From positions 458,501 through 522,500 of the forward strand of contig JAPDFW010000053.1 in assembly GCA_028826165.1 (NCBI GenBank): a stretch of 64,000 nucleotides of DNA, in the 5' to 3' direction. Source of the DNA: Anaeramoeba ignava. Taxonomy: Eukaryota; Metamonada; Anaeramoebidae. Shown in pieces: positions 1-10,500 of this stretch. The position numbers and the translations under genes were made by a program. Below the pieces are notes generated by a model. It was not told the origin of the DNA. It did no database searches and saw nothing but the letters and a program-made list of their open reading frames with translations. Each line of letters opens with the position of its first letter. The stretch's first letter is position 1.

Positions 1-25
1 CAAATTTAAATTTAAATTCAAATAC

Positions 26-2201
26 ATCATGAACTTCATTAATATCTGCTCCAAGAGCAACTAATTTCTTAATTACTTCAAATGATTTGGGTTGGTGTGA
101 ATTATACCGAAAACATCGAAAAATATATGGTGGTTTCTAAATAATAATTTTATAATTATTAAAATAATAACTTTTTTTAATTTTGAATTTTATTTACTTC
201 ATTAAAATCAAATTTATATCCAAATTCTTCAAGAATATGAAACCTTTCAGAAAAATTAGAAGAATAAGAACTACCAGAAGCAATAAGATCAAGTGGTGTT
301 TCTCCTTTATTCTAATTGAATTTTGAATTTTGAATTAATTTTATTTTGAATTTTATTGAATTTTTGAATTACATTTTTTATTGAAATATCTGCTCCATAT
401 TTTAATAATAATCTAAATATATCTTCATTATAATAACTTGAAACTATAATATGAAGACCAGTAAATCCCTAATAATATTTTTAATTTAAATTTAAATTTT
501 AATTAAAATATTTTTAAATTTACATCCTATTTTTATTTCCAAAAAAAAAAAACGATAATAAAAACAAAATAATTTTAAATATTTAATTTATTAATATTTT
601 ACTTTATTTTGTAAATTAGGATTTGCTCCAGCTTCAAGTAAAATAATCACTATTTCTTTATTTGGTCCTGGATAATTTCGTAAAACTTTATGAAGAATTG
701 TTTCATTCTATTCATTTTATTCATAAAAAAAATTAAATTCAAATTCAAATCTAAATAATAATTAAAAATTTACGTTCTTTGTTTTAATTTTATTTTTAAT
801 TTTAATAAAATATTTAATTATTTTTGTTGTAATTTGAATCTTACTTCATTCACATAATTAATATCTGGAATTTTTTCACAAAACAACTTTACATATTCGA
901 TACTATAAAGAAAACGAGAAGGAATAATATCAAACTTTATCCAAAAAAAAGAAAAAGAAAAAGGAATTAATTTTATAGAAAAAGAAATTAATTAATTTTT
1001 TATAAAATAAATCAATCAAACATCTTCTTTTTCCCAATTTGCTCCTGATTTTGATAATAATTCTACAAATTCATATCCTAAATTAGAAGAAAGTACAAAA
1101 TTTAATGGTCTTAATCCCTAATTTATTTAAATTTATTTCAATAAAATAAAAATATGAATTTTATTATTTTATTATTATTTACATCCTAATTTATTAATAA
1201 TATTAATTAATATTTATTTTTATTTTTGTTATTAAAATTACAGGATTTGTTTTATTAACATCAACTCCATATTTAATAAGTAATTGAAGTTTATTAAGTC
1301 TTTCTTCTTTATTATTATCTCCTTCATATTTTTGATTATTTAATAAATAAAATAATGGTGTTGTTTTCTATTATTTGATAATTTGATAATTTGATTATTA
1401 AAAAAAAGAAAAGATGTAAAATTTATATTAAAAAATAAATCTTAATTAAAAAATAAATTATTTTTAAGTTTACTTTTGGATCTTTCTAAATATAAAACAA
1501 AATAAAATAATTAATAAATCTTTTTTCTTTCTTTTTGTAAATTTTTTTTTTAAATTTTGATTTACATTTTCAATATTTGGATTAGCTCCTTTTTTTAAAA
1601 TAATTTCAATTAATTTAATTGGTGTTTTTTCATTTTTAAATTGGGAAATTAAAATTAAATTTAATTCCTAATTTTTTAATTTTATTTTTATTTATAAATA
1701 AATAAAAATTAATAAATAATAAATAAATAATACATCTATTCCAAATTTATGTGAATTAAATATAAGATCAATTATTTTCTGTTCAAAATTTAGAGATGTA
1801 AAAGGAATATCAAAAATCTAAAAATAAAAAATAAATTAATAAAAAATAATTTTAAAAAATAAATTTAAAAATTCAAACAGTTAATCGAGCTCCTTTTTCA
1901 ATTAAATATGAAATCATTTCATAACTTTGATTACATCTAAAAGCATGATCTAAAATTGATAATCCCTATTTAATTTTATTATTAATTTTATTTTAAAAAA
2001 AAAAAAGAAATTTTAAATTTTAATTTATAAATTTACATGCTATTTTAAAAAAAAATAAAAGAAAGAAAATGAGAAAAATAATTTAAATTTTGTTTTATTT
2101 CTTTTTTTTACATTTTTTAATTGACAATAAGAAGGATTTTCTTCAATAAAAAGTTTTAAATTTGAAAAATTTCCTTTATGAACTTCATTCCAAAAATCCA
2201 T
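26..2201 (-). CDS. Ankyrin-repeat protein A (3' end beyond window)
   Basis: Multi-exon gene starting at ATG 2201 and leaving the window at a donor at 25-24. Exons (5' to 3'): 2201-2112, 2039-2037, 1965-1879, 1817-1734, 1667-1566, 1485-1474, 1367-1242, 1185-1183, 1117-1022, 934-845, 776-774, 707-603, 526-524, 468-373, 311-198, 136-26. All introns are GT-AG, phase 0, mostly 55-110 nt, and give 375 continuous codons. The product is a run of ankyrin repeats (for example GFTGLHIIV...LLLKYGADISIKN) with no other domain seen, so a protein-interaction scaffold is likely but its partner is unknown. Four exons are a single codon (CAT, GAT, AAC, GAT) and one is 12 nt. The single codons fill the position before the repeat's Gly. 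The start is the first ATG after the shared upstream spacer; the N-terminus MDFWNEVHKGNF resembles the start of an ankyrin repeat. Confidence 0.85.
524..526 (-). other. Single-codon micro-exon (GAT, Asp)
   Basis: Minus strand reads AAATAG|GAT|GTAAAT. It joins GANPNLQNK to GFTGLHII, giving PN-LQNK-D-G. Flanking introns are 76 and 55 nt. Confidence 0.8.
774..776 (-). other. Single-codon micro-exon (AAC, Asn)
   Basis: Minus strand reads CAAAG|AAC|GTAAAT. It joins PDINYVNE to NETILHKV, giving IN-YVNE-N-NETILH with the expected spacing. Flanking introns are 68 and 66 nt. Confidence 0.75.
1183..1185 (-). other. Single-codon micro-exon (GAT, Asp)
   Basis: Minus strand reads AATTAG|GAT|GTAAAT. It joins GVDVNKTNP to GLRPLNFV, restoring the normal loop VN-KTNP-D-G. 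Flanking introns are 56 and 65 nt. Confidence 0.8.
1474..1485 (-). other. 12-nt micro-exon (Lys-Asp-Pro-Lys)
   Basis: Minus strand reads TTTAG|AAAGATCCAAAA|GTAAAC between introns of 80 and 106 nt. It joins GANPNIEN to KTTPLFYLL in phase 0. Confidence 0.65.
2037..2039 (-). other. Single-codon micro-exon (CAT, His)
   Basis: Minus strand reads AATAG|CAT|GTAAAT. It joins ...CQLKN to GLSILDHA, giving KN-H-GLSILDHA. The flanking introns are 72 and 71 nt, normal for this gene. Confidence 0.65.
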
Positions 2202-2471
2202 TTTAATTAATTCTTTTTTAAAAAAAAATTTGAAAAAAAAAAATGAAAAAATTAAAAATAAAAATTTAAAATTTAATTTAAATAAAAAGTGGAATAAAAT
2301 TGTTAAAGAATATTTAATTAAATTAATTTAAAAAATTGGAAAAAAAACTTTCAAAAAAAAAAATTTAATTTTTATTTTTCATTTTTTTCATTTTTTTTTC
2401 AATTTAAATTTCATTTTTATTTCATTATTATTTTGATTTAAATAAAAATAAAATTAAAAATAAAATTAAAA
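2202..2471. promoter_or_regulatory. Shared upstream region of the divergent ankyrin genes
   Basis: This is the only space between the ATGs of two head-to-head ankyrin genes, so both promoters should lie here. It is almost pure A/T with poly-A and poly-T runs and holds one GTGGAATAAAA motif at about 2289. I see no recognisable core promoter element. Confidence 0.5.
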
Positions 2472-4464
2472 ATGGAAGAAAAAGTAATAAAAACTTTAAA
2501 TTTAAAAAAACAAAAAATTTTTTATAAAATTATTAATTTCAAAAAATAAAATAAAATAAAAATAAAATAAAATAAAATAAAATAAAAGGATAAAAACCTT
2601 GAAAATGCAATTAGACAACAAGATATTAAATCTATAAGAAAAATTATTAAAGAAGGAGCAAATGTTAATTTTGAAAATGAAGTAAAAAAAAATAACAATT
2701 TTAAACAACAATTTTAAATAACAATTTTAAATAACAAATTTAAATAATAATTTTAAATAACAATTTTAAAAAACAGGATGTAAAATTAATAATAAATAAT
2801 ATAATAGTTAATTTATTATTAATTATTTATTTAGGGATGGAGTCCATTTTTAATGGCTGTTGAAATTGGAAATTTAGAAATTATGAAAATATTAGCACAT
2901 TATGGAGCTAATGTTAATCATAGAAATAATGTAAAATATATATATAATAAAAGTTTTTTTTAAATTCATTTTAAAAATTTAAAAATTTAAAAATTTAAAA
3001 AAGAATGTAATTTTATTTTTAAAGATTTAAAAATTTAAATTCAAATTCAAATTCAAATTAAAAAATATAAAGAGTTCAAATGCATTATATATTGCAAGTC
3101 AAATTGTTCAATATTTAATTTCTCATAAAGCAAATCAAATATTCAAAATAAAGTAATCTTAATATTTTTAATATAATTAAATAATTAAAACAATTCCTTT
3201 TTTTTGATTTATTGATTAAACAGAAATTAATTATATTTTATATTTATATTTATATTTATATTTATATTTATATTTATATTTATATTTATATTTACAATTA
3301 TATCGATATTTATATTTATATTTATATTTATATTTATATTTATATTTATATTTATATTTATATTTATAATTAAATACATATTTATAATTATATTTATATT
3401 TATATTTATATTTATATTTATATTTATATTTATATTTATATTTATATTTATATTTATATTTATATTTATATTTATATTTATATTTATATTTATATTTATA
3501 TTTATATTTATATTTATTTAAAATTAAGGGAGCAACACCTTTATTAATAGCAGCACAAGAAGGTCATTTAGGTGTTGTAAAAGAATTATTAAAGAATAAA
3601 GCTGATCCAAATATTCCTGATGCAGTAATTATTTGAAATTAATCAAAATAATTTTTTTTTTGATTCCATTTATTTTTAATCTTAATTTAATTTAGATTGT
3701 AAATTATTTATTATTAAAAATTTAAATTTAAAATTTAAAATTTAAAATTAAAAATTCATTTAGGAAGTAATAAATAAAATTAAATCTCTAAACAATATAT
3801 ATATATATATAAATGTAAATAAACTTCATTTTTAATTTTAAATTTTAATTTTTTATTTTAAATAGAAAGATACACCACTTCATTATGCTTGTTCTAAAGA
3901 TCATTATGAAATTGTTATAAAATTAATTAAACATAAAGCAAATTTAAATGCACAAGATAAAGTAGAAATCATTAAAAATAATATTTTTATTATTTTTTTA
4001 AATTTCAAATCTATTTATTTAGTTTGTAAATTATTAAAAAATTAAATTAAATTAAATTAAATTAAATTAAATTAAATTAAATTAAAATTAAATTAAATTA
4101 AATATTATTTAAAGGGAGATGCACCAATTATGCTTGCTGCTGAAAAAGGAAGTTTAAGAATTGTGAAACTATTATTAGATGCTGGTGCTTCAATATTAAA
4201 AAAAAATCGAGTAAACAAAATAATTCAAAAATTATTTTATTAATAAATTCATTATTTATTTATTTATTAAAAAGGATGTAATAAATTTATATTCATTTTT
4301 ATTTTTATATTTATTTTTATATTTATTATTTATTTTATTGATTTATTAATTAGAATTTATCAGTATTTGATTTAGCAGCAAATGATGAAATTAAAGAATT
4401 ATTAAAATCTCAACTTAAGAAAACAAAACCAGGATTATTTAAAAAATGTTTTTCAGATAAATAA
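2472..4464 (+). CDS. Ankyrin-repeat protein B
   Basis: Exons: 2472-2483, 2589-2681, 2777-2779, 2835-2930, 3004-3006, 3073-3152, 3529-3624, 3696-3698 (optional), 3764-3766, 3866-3961, 4023-4025, 4115-4210, 4275-4277, 4354-4464 (stop TAA). About 230 residues, nearly all ankyrin repeats plus a short basic tail ending [15 protein letters not shown]. Four repeat exons are exactly 96 nt (32 codons), and a neighbouring 3-nt exon completes the canonical 33. The third repeat (exon 3073-3152) is damaged: it lacks about five residues before IVQYL, and its last codons are out of phase unless one A is added to the run at 3137-3139, which would give ANQNIQNK. The gene could be functional with an assembly error there, or decaying. 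It is divergent to gene A and probably a duplicate of the same ancestral design. Confidence 0.8.
2777..2779 (+). other. Single-codon micro-exon (GAT, Asp)
   Basis: AAACAG|GAT|GTAAAA joins GANVNFENE to GWSPFLMAV, giving VN-FENE-D-G. Flanking introns are 95 and 55 nt. Confidence 0.8.
3004..3006 (+). other. Single-codon micro-exon (AAT, Asn)
   Basis: AAAAAG|AAT|GTAATT joins GANVNHRNN to SSNALYIAS, giving VN-HRNN-N-S with correct spacing. Flanking introns are 73 and 66 nt. Confidence 0.7.
3231..3522 (+). repeat. TATATT hexamer satellite in an ankyrin gene intron
   Basis: Near-perfect tandem hexamer with a few interruptions (around 3296-3308 and 3367-3385) inside the intron 3153-3528. No AG-NNN-GT micro-exon can be found in this intron, although the repeat it interrupts is one residue short. 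Confidence 0.9.
3696..3698 (+). other. Candidate single-codon micro-exon (ATT, Ile)
   Basis: AATTTAG|ATT|GTAAAT lies 65 nt upstream of a second candidate (GAA). Only one extra residue is needed between NIPDA and KDTPLH, so this one may be skipped or used as an alternative to GAA. Confidence 0.4.
3764..3766 (+). other. Single-codon micro-exon (GAA, Glu)
   Basis: CATTTAG|GAA|GTAATA. With this codon alone the repeat reads [15 protein letters not shown], the canonical length. Confidence 0.55.
4023..4025 (+). other. Single-codon micro-exon (TTT, Phe)
   Basis: ATTTAG|TTT|GTAAAT joins KANLNAQDK to GDAPIMLAA, giving LN-AQDK-F-G. Its surroundings closely match those of the ATT candidate at 3696. Confidence 0.6.
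4275..4277 (+). other. Single-codon micro-exon (GAT, Asp)
   Basis: AAAAAG|GAT|GTAATA joins GASILKKNR to NLSVFDLAA, giving D at the tenth position of the repeat loop. Flanking introns are 64 and 76 nt. Confidence 0.75.
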
Positions 4465-4689
4465 TTAAATTTATTTCAAAAAAATTTATTTCAAAAAATT
4501 TTGTGAAATAATTTTTCACTCATTTTGGATTGAATAAAATTAAATCAAAATTTTTCTTTTATTTTTTAATTTTATTTTTTGATTTGTTTTGTTAATGGAA
4601 AAAAAAATTGATTTTTAAAAAAAAAAATGAAAAAAAAAAGAAAAAAAAAAAGTGGAATGAGTTAATTAATGAATGAATTAATTAATTAA
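4465..4689. other. Spacer between convergent genes
   Basis: A/T-rich 3' space between ankyrin gene B and EB1. It holds poly-A/poly-T runs and one AAAGTGGAATGAG motif near 4650. No gene is seen. Confidence 0.6.
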
Positions 4690-7397
4690 TTAATTAGAAT
4701 CATCACTTTGTTCTTGTTCTTGTTCATCATTATCATTATCATTATCATTATCATCCTCATTCTCTACAACTTCCTTTTCGTCTTCATCATCACTTCCAGC
4801 ATAAATCACATCTAGAATATTTGATAAAGTTTCATTTTCTTGATTTTCTAAACAAAGTTCTTCAATTTTCTTTAATTTTTCAAAATAGAAATCTCTTTCT
4901 TTCTCAATTCCTTCTGCAATTTCTTTAGATTGTTCTAGTAAATTACTTAATTCTTCTTTTTGTTGTTCCAAAAGTTCTAAATCATTTTACATTTAAATTT
5001 TGATTTTAATTTTGATTTTTGATTTTAATTTTAATTTTAATTTTAATTTTAATTTTAATTTTAATTTTAATTTTAATTTTAATTTTAATTTTAATTTTAA
5101 TTTTAAATTTTAATTTTAATTTTAATTTTAATTTTAATTTTAATTTTGATTTTAATTTTAATTTTAATTTTAATTTTAATTTTAATTTTAATTTTAATTT
5201 TAATTTTAATTTTAATTTTAATTTTGATTTTAAATTTTGATTTGATTTTGATTTTGATTTTGATTTTAATTTTAATTTTGATTTTAATTTTATATTTAAA
5301 TTTTAATTTTGATTTTAATTTTAATTTTGATTTTAAATTTGATTTTGATTTTAATTTTAATTTTAATTTTAATTTTAATTTTAATTTTAATTTTAATTTT
5401 AATTTTATTTTTAATTTTAATTTTACATTTAAATTTTAATTTTAATTTTAATTTTAAATTTAATTTTGATTATAAATTAATTTTGAATTTAATTTTAATT
5501 TTAATTTTAATTTTAATTTTAATTTTAATTTTAATTTTAATTTTAATTTTAATTTTAAATTTTAATTTTGATTTTGATTTTAATTTTAATTTAAATTTTG
5601 ATTTTGATTTTGATTTTAATTTTAATTTTGATTTTAATTTTAATTTTAATTTTAATTTTGATTTTATAAATTAATTTCAATTTTAATTTTATATTTAAAA
5701 AACCTTTTTCTTTATCAATTTGAGAAGTATCACCAGAAGTTTTAGTAATTTTTTTAACAATTTTTTTAGTATTTTTTGAGGGATTTAAATTTGTTTTTGA
5801 AGTTTTTGAAGTAGGAGTAGTTGTAGAAGTTGTTTTCTTTTTTGGAGTAGGTTTTGTTTGACGTCTAACAATTTTTTGAGTTGTTTTAGTTTTTGTTGTA
5901 CTTGTTCTTGGAGTATTTTTTTGAGGAGTTGGTGATTTAACTGTGATTCCTGATTCTTTTCTTCTTGAAACTGCATCATATTCATCTTCGCTTTGATTGT
6001 TTAATTCATACCATCTTTTCATCCATTGAAGAAATTCTAAATTATCTTGATAGCTTCCTTTCATAAGTTTAGTTGCATCTGCAGACTTTTTTTCAATTTT
6101 GATTTTAATTTTGATTTTAATTTTAATTTTAATTTTAATTTTAAATTTAATTTTAATTTTAATTTTAATTTCGATTTTAAATTTTAATTTTAATTTTAAT
6201 TTTAAATTTAATTTTAATTTTAATATTAATTTTGATTTTAATTTTAATTTTAATTTTAATTTTATTTTTTATTTTAATTTTATAAATGAATTTTAATTTT
6301 AATTTTAATTTTAATTTTGATTTTAATTTTAATTTTATTTTTTATTTTAATTTTATAAATGAATTTTAATTTTAATTTTAATTTTAATTTTGATTTTAAT
6401 TTTAATTTTAATTTTAATTTTAATTTTAATTTTAATTTTAATTTTAATTTTAATTTTGATTTTAATTTAAATTTTTGATTTTAATTTTAATTTTAATTTT
6501 AATTTTAATTTTAATTTTAATTTTAATTTTAATTTTAATTTTAATTTTAATTTTAATTTTAATTTTAATTTAAATTTTAATTTTAATTTAATTTTAATTT
6601 TAATTTTTAATTTTAATTTTAATTTTAATTTTAATTTTAATTTTTAATTTTAATTTTAATTTTAATTTTGAATTTAATTTTAATTTTAATTTTAATTTTA
6701 ATTTTTAATTTTAATTTTTAATTTTGAATTTTGATTTTGATTTTAATTTTAAATTTTGATTTTAATTTTAATTTTTAAATTTAATTTAAATTCAATTTTA
6801 ATTTTAATTTTAATATTAATTTTAATTTTATAAATGAATTTTAATTTTAATTTTAATTTTAAATTTTGATTTTAATTTTAATTTTAATTTTAATATTAAT
6901 TTTAATTTTAATTTTATAAATGAATTTATTTTTGATTTTGATTTTATAAATGAATTTTAATTTTAATTGATTTTGAAAGGAAAATAAATACAAATTCAAC
7001 TCTAAGTTTTTGAAAAGCACTTTGTAAAATTTTATAATTTTGAGTGTATTCATATTCAAATTTAGTATCAAATTTAACTTGATGAAGAGCAACTTTTCCA
7101 GGAAAACAAGCATCAACAATTTGACAATAAGCAGCACCTTTTAAAAAGAAGAATAAAAAGAAAGAAAAAATAAAGAAAATGAAGAATATTTTATATATTA
7201 AAAAAAATACCAGTTTTGCATTCTTCAATTTTTGTATAATCTAATTTTAATAAATTATTTAACCAAGATAAAAGTTCTTTTCTTCCAATAAAAAAAGCTC
7301 CATCCATCATTCCTAAATAAATAAATAATTAAATAAATATTTGTTTATATTTTTTAATATTAATATTAATATTTTTACCAATTGATGTGTTCGCCAT
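4690..7397 (-). CDS. EB1: EB1-family microtubule plus-end-tracking protein
   Basis: Five exons: 7397-7379, 7312-7211, 7137-6992, 6085-5704, 4976-4690; 311 residues. Residues 1-130 form the EB1-type calponin-homology domain (MANTSIGMMDGAFFIGRK, ...KTGAAYCQIVDACFPGKV, ...KLMKGSYQDNLEFLQWMK). A Lys/Thr/Pro/Ser-rich linker follows. The C-terminal EB-homology coiled coil contains DFYFEKLKKIEELCLENQ and ends in an acidic, Asn/Asp-rich tail; no terminal EEY/F motif is present. EB proteins bind growing microtubule ends and recruit partners through the EBH domain. Exon lengths and phases (1, 1, 0, 1) close the frame exactly, and the spacing across the 6086-6991 intron matches human EB1. Introns 3 and 4 are filled with hexamer satellite. 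Antisense and sense ORFs inside them are artefacts. Confidence 0.93.
4985..5700. repeat. TTTTAA/TTTTGA hexamer satellite (EB1 intron 4)
   Basis: Tandem hexamers TTTTAA with interspersed TTTTGA fill the intron 4977-5703. Because the unit length is a multiple of 3 it makes spurious ORFs of alternating Ile-Leu or Asn-Phe. Confidence 0.92.
6089..6960. repeat. TTTTAA hexamer satellite (EB1 intron 3)
   Basis: The same hexamer family as the other EB1 intron fills 6086-6991. Blocks of TTTTATAAATGAATTTT recur at about 6285, 6352, 6829 and 6915-6950, so larger segments were also duplicated. Confidence 0.92.
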
Positions 7398-7598
7398 TTT
7401 TAATTAAAAAAAATAAATGAAAAAAATGAAAAAATGAAAAAATGAAAAAATGAAAAAAATTCTTTTCTTTTCTTTTTTTGGTTTTTTTAATTTGAATTAA
7501 AATTTTGATTTTTGATTAAAAAAAGAAAAGAAAAGAAAAATTTCAAATTTCAAATTTTTGATTTGATTTTTTGATTAAAAAATTAAAAAATCAAAAAA

Positions 7599-10500
7599 TT
7601 AACGAGAGAAAACTTCTTCAGTCCAAGTATGATAATCATAACCATCTTCAACTTGCGGAGCAGTTTTGAAAATATATTCAATATCCTGGTCTTCCATAAC
7701 CAATTCCATGAGATCTTTCTTAGCAACTTTGAAACCACGATTAATTAAAATGAATCCATTAATGATTTCATCTTTAGTATCAGTATCACCAAAAAGAACA
7801 ATCATGAAATCTTTGAAACGCTCATAAGAAATATCTTTTCCATCACCATATTCCTCCATGATTTTATTGATCTCCTTAGGGGTTCTCTCTTCTCCAAGAG
7901 AATATAAACATGCCATCAACTCTTTTCTATCAATTGTACCTGAATTGTCAAAATCAAATTGTTTGAAATTCTCTTCAATTTCTTGCATTTGTTCTTCAGT
8001 GATCCCGCGCAGTTTTTGATGCTCAATTTCCTCCTCAAGCATTTTCTTCTTGCGGTTCAAAAACGACTCATATTGTTCCCATTGAACAATTAGATCCTTA
8101 AGTGTCAAAGTTGTGTGTCTGTTATTTTGGATTCCTGCTTTATCCATTTTCTCTTGAAGATCCTTCAGTGGATCCAATTTTTTCTTCTCTTCTGGAAGTT
8201 GTTTGATGCAATTATTAATAAACTCCAATTGCTTTTCAAGTGATTCTTTTGAAGCCGTTATTCCGTCTTTTTGTTCAGTAATCCATTTAGAAAATGGATC
8301 AGCCAATCCGGCAAATTTTCTGCATAGTTCGTCATTATCTCTTTGTCTTTTGAGCTCAATTTCATAAGCTTTGATTCTTTCTGAAAGTGCTTCTTTTAAT
8401 GATGCAAATGATTTCTCAACATCATCAAGTGTGAGTTTTGTATAAGGATTATCAGTTACTTGATAAACATCAAGTTCTTTTTTCACTTTTTCACATTCTG
8501 TCTTCATTTTGTTAACATTTTCCATTGTTTTCTTATCGGAATCATCAATAACTGCTCTAAATGCTTCAACTTCTTCAAGAGTGAATCCAAATTCTCTGAG
8601 ACTTGCATTTTCAGTTTCAAGTTTGACAAGAGCTGTGTATTCAGAAACAGCATTTGCAAAATCAAGTCTAAGTTTTTCTTTCTTCTTTTCCAATTGGAGT
8701 TGATCATCGAGATAAGCTTTCTTGTTTTTGGCTAAATCTGCCAATTCTTGGAATTTCTTATCCATATCATCATGTCTATCAGTAATATCTGAAAATTTAT
8801 TCTTTCCAAATGTTTTTCCTTGATATTTAGTTTCATCATAAACATATTCTGAATATTCATTTGAATATTTTTGTGCTATTGTGTTATCTCCAAATTTCTT
8901 GAAATCAACAAGATCTTTTTCTTGATATGCTTTGTATTCTTCTGCATATGAATCAAATAGATTTAGTGCTGTTGTTGCTTCAGAAACTGAATTGATTTCC
9001 TCGCATTTGTCCAAATAAGCCTTTTTGATTTCAAACCATTTAACAAGTTTTTCATGTTTGTTTTTATGTTCGTTATTCATCACTCGAACCTTTTCAATAA
9101 ATTCTTCACGTTTCAAATGATCATCAAGAATAACTTTCTTAGCATTTGCAAGTTCAAGTAATTCTTGGAATTTCTTATCCAAATCATCATGTCTATCAGT
9201 AATATCAGAGAATTGGTTTTTTCCAAATGTTTTGCCTTGATATTGAGTTTCATTGAAAATATATTCAGATAATTCTGTTGAATATTTTTGAGCCATTGTA
9301 TCTTCTCCTAATTTCTTAAATTCAACAAGAATCTTCTCTTTGTATTTTGTGTATTCATTATCATAAATATTGAATAAATTAAGTTGAGTTCTTGCTTCAG
9401 AAACTGAATTGATTTCTTCTCGTTTTTCCAAATAAGCTTTTTGATCAACAAACCATTCAACAAGTTTTTCATATTGATCTTTATGCTCATCATTCATTTG
9501 TCTAACTTTATCAATAAATTCTTCACGTTTCAAATGATCATCAAGAATAGCTTTCTTAGTATTAGCCAAATCAAGTAATTCTTGGAATTTCTTATTCATA
9601 TCATCATGTCTATCAGTAATATCAGAGAATTGGTTTTTTCCAAATGTTTTTCCTTGATATTTAGTTTCATTGAAAACATATTCAGATAATTCTGTTGAAT
9701 ATTTTTGAGCCATTGTGTTTTCTCCTAATTTCTTAAATTCAACAAGAATCTTCTCTTTGTATTTTGTGTATTCATTATCATAAATATTGAATAAATTAAG
9801 TTGGGTTCTTGCTTCAGAAACTGAATTAACTTCTTCTCGTTTTTCCAAATAAGTCTTCTTAATATTAAACCATTTAACAAGTTTTTCATATTTATCTTTG
9901 TGTTCATCATTCATTTGTCTAACATCAGCAATAAATTCTTCACGTTTCAAATGATCATCAAGAATAGCTTTCTTAGCATTTGCAAGTTCAAGTAATTCTT
10001 GGAATTTCTTATCCATATCATCATGTCTATCAGTGAAATCAGATAATTGATTTTTTCCAAATGTTTTTCCTTGATATTTAGTTTCATCGAAAACATATTC
10101 AGATAATTCTGTTGAATATTTTTGAGCCATTGTTTTTCTCCTAATTTTTGAATTCAACAAGATCGTTTTCTTTGTATTCGTTGTATTCATTAACATAAGA
10201 ATTGAAAATATCCAAATATTTTGAAGCATCAGGAATGGAATTGATTTCCTCTTTGATTTCCAAATAAGCCTTTTTGATTTCAAACCATTTAACAAGTTTT
10301 TCGTGTTTATCTTTATGCTCATCATTCATTTGTCTTACTTTTTCAATAAATTCTTCACGTTTTAAATGATCATCAAGAATAGCTTTCTTAGTATTTGCCA
10401 AATCAAGTAATTCTTGGAATTTCTTATCCATATCATCATGTCTATCAGTAATATCTGAGAATTGGTTTTTCCAAATGTTTTGCCTTGATATTGAGTTTCA

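Noticed and set aside
5019-6296. Ile-Leu and Asn-Phe alternating ORFs
   Set aside because: They are hexamer satellite in EB1 introns; EB1 splicing accounts for the region.
6300-6720. TTTTAA runs as interstitial telomere repeats
   Set aside because: No G-rich strand, not at a contig end, and units vary within and between introns.
10128-10475. Programmed frameshifting in actinin
   Set aside because: Three separate losses sum to one codon within a repeat whose other copies have no shift, so errors are simpler.
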